Positions 4,561-5,789 of a stretch of DNA of 5,789 nt are shown piece after piece. Every line of letters begins with the position of its first letter. Positions within the stretch are counted from its first letter, which is position 1. A program made the translations under genes and the position numbers. Origin of the DNA: an uncultured Clostridium sp. (GTDB lineage: Bacteria > Bacillota > Clostridia > TANB77 > CAG-508); assembly GCA_946496115.1 (NCBI GenBank), contig CAMMFK010000074.1, positions 1-5,789 of the forward strand, read 5' to 3'. The notes below the pieces were generated by a model. That model made no database searches. It was not told the origin of the DNA and saw only the letters and a program-made list of their open reading frames with translations.

Positions 4561-4589
4561 ATTATACCACGTTTTACATAATATTGCAA
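4561..4589 (-). promoter_or_regulatory. Consensus sigma-A promoter of the GC-rich gene
   Basis: On the minus strand TTGCAA (4589-4584), a 17-base spacer and a perfect TATAAT (4566-4561), with TGG giving an extended -10. The -35 begins only 2 bases after the stop codon of the upstream chimeric gene. Expression should be strong unless repressed. Confidence 0.85.
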
Positions 4590-4591
4590 AT

Positions 4592-5789
4592 TTAACGGAC
4601 ATCTCTATTTCTATTCTTTACCTTAACATTATTATTTTCTTCTTGTCTCATTTCACTAATATTATTTTTCATTTTTAAAGTATTATTTTCAATAAAATCA
4701 CACAGTTTAATATCTTTGTTTAGTTCATCTATTTTAGTGGCTAATTTTTGAATTTCAGAGCAAATAAACTGACCTTCTTCAAAGGTTTTAATCCTTTTGT
4801 GTTTTCTCCATAAATTTTCTCTTAATCCTTTTAATTCTACTATCTTATTTATAGCTGAAGATTTATATTCTTTTATTTCAGTAAGTGTAGTTATATTATG
4901 TTTTGCTAGAAATCTTGCTGAATTAGAATAATCATCCATTTTCTTAATTTCTTCTTTCATAGCTTTTGAATATTTAGGTGAATATTTTTGTTTTGGAAAC
5001 ACCTTTAATAAATAACAATAGTGTAAATATAATGCTCGTAATCCTTTAGCCTTTTGTTTATGCCTTATAGCAGTTTTATTTTTTCTCTTATATCTTCCCA
5101 TTAAAGTGTGCACTTCTGGAAAAGGTACTTTAAAAGATACAGTGTGTTTTATTCTAAATAAAATACTCTCTTTTGAATATTCCTCTCCAAAAGTTCTTTC
5201 TACTCTGACATATCTTTTGTACGGTGGCTTTCTAATACTCATTTTATTACTTGAATGTTCTAATTCATAGCCCATTTTAGTTAATATTTTTGTAAAATCA
5301 TTATAAACCCTAGCTTGTGATATTGCATAATCAATATCTGTACGAACTGAATCAAGATATTTACTACTTCTAGCATATTTATTAGAACTATTTTTATTAT
5401 AACTATTATTATTTTTACTATTTCGTACTTTTTCCGATAGGTCAGTCGTAAAATTTCCGGTACTCGAATCGGACTTTTTACGATTTATCTTTCCAACATA
5501 TATCCTATAAGTTTTTCCTTTACCAAGTCGTTTTTCGTTTATTAGTTTTAGTTCTTTTAATTGTCTAAAGGCTTTTGTTGCAGTTTTATCTGATATATTA
5601 AGCATTTCTTCTGCATTTTTTCTAGTAAAAATTAAATATATATGTCCATTTTCATCAATCCATCCACGTTTTCTTGAAATAGATAACCTATCTAATAATA
5701 GGGCATATAAAAGAATTGCATCTGAACTTAAATTTCCTTTATAATAATCGTTTGTAAATAATTCTTTTGGAATTTGATAGAAACAAAAT
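4592..5789 (-). CDS. Chimeric RepA_N replication initiator / relaxase C-terminal domain protein (5' end outside window)
   Basis: The frame is open to the right edge; 398 residues are visible. The first ~100 (from FYQIPKELF, through LLYALLLDRLSIS, GWIDENGHIYLIFTR and MLNISDKTATKAFRQLKELKLI) are the N-terminal winged-helix domain of RepA_N initiators of low-GC plasmids and conjugative elements. A polar Asn/Ser/Lys linker follows (about 5485-5357). The remainder resembles the C-terminal half of MOBP/VirD2-like relaxases of clostridial conjugative elements: VRTDIDYAISQA (5347-5312), GYELEH, RKPPYKRYVRVERTFGEEY, KGLRALYLHYCYLLKVFP (5044-4991) and a long helical, charged tail. The relaxase catalytic N-terminus (tyrosine and histidine triad) is absent. 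The reading frame is intact across the join, so it may be a real fusion rather than a pseudogene; an internal deletion between repA and the relaxase gene is the simplest origin. It would bind DNA through RepA_N but not nick it. Confidence 0.75.
   Translation of the reverse strand, partial: FCFYQIPKELFTNDYYKGNLSSDAILLYALLLDRLSISRKRGWIDENGHIYLIFTRKNAEEMLNISDKTATKAFRQLKELKLINEKRLGKGKTYRIYVGKINRKKSDSSTGNFTTDLSEKVRNSKNNNSYNKNSSNKYARSSKYLDSVRTDIDYAISQARVYNDFTKILTKMGYELEHSSNKMSIRKPPYKRYVRVERTFGEEYSKESILFRIKHTVSFKVPFPEVHTLMGRYKRKNKTAIRHKQKAKGLRALYLHYCYLLKVFPKQKYSPKYSKAMKEEIKKMDDYSNSARFLAKHNITTLTEIKEYKSSAINKIVELKGLRENLWRKHKRIKTFEEGQFICSEIQKLATKIDELNKDIKLCDFIENNTLKMKNNISEMRQEENNNVKVKNRNRDVR

Overview
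The window is strongly AT-rich apart from one cassette. It uses AAGGAGG-type ribosome binding sites, sigma-A-type promoters and Rho-independent terminators, which points to a low-GC Firmicute, most likely a Clostridia-type (perhaps gut) bacterium. This is inferred from composition and gene families; no marker gene gives a species.

Left end (1-1550), core chromosome: the C-terminal part of a SpoVB/MATE-type lipid-linked oligosaccharide flippase runs in from the left edge. It is followed by an intact HU gene (hup) with its own leader hairpin and a near-perfect terminator. A second, 18-bp perfect inverted repeat overlaps the foot of that terminator.

Middle (1575-3910), accessory DNA: on the minus strand lie an excisionase-like HTH protein and a 35-residue basic ORF, ending in a terminator that faces hup; no integrase is present. 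On the plus strand is a compact Abi_2/AbiF-type HEPN RNase locus. It has a strong promoter, a short structured RNA ending in a T-run, the abi gene, and then a second copy of the same 35-nt RNA core with its own -10 box and a strong terminator. The two RNA copies are identical except for one four-base helix, in which three base pairs are changed on both sides, so the helix is supported by covariation within this window. The arrangement looks like an RNA-regulated toxin/abortive-infection module. Downstream are a 5'-truncated YgjV-like membrane protein and an intact CutA-family gene.

Right end (3905-5789), minus strand: a GC-rich (about half G+C by eye) 185-codon gene of unknown function sits as a self-contained unit with a consensus promoter, an operator-like palindrome at the predicted transcription start, a strong RBS and a shared bidirectional terminator. 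Upstream of it, and running off the right edge, is a chimeric gene: a RepA_N plasmid/ICE replication-initiator domain joined in frame to the C-terminal, non-catalytic part of a conjugative relaxase.

Taken together, the right-hand 4.2 kb reads as the decayed remains of an integrated conjugative or mobilizable element (Xis-like, RepA_N and relaxase fragments) beside hup, carrying a defence-type Abi/RNA module and a foreign cargo gene. The strongest candidates for something new are the flanking pair of covarying RNAs around abi, the RepA_N-relaxase fusion and the GC-rich cargo gene.
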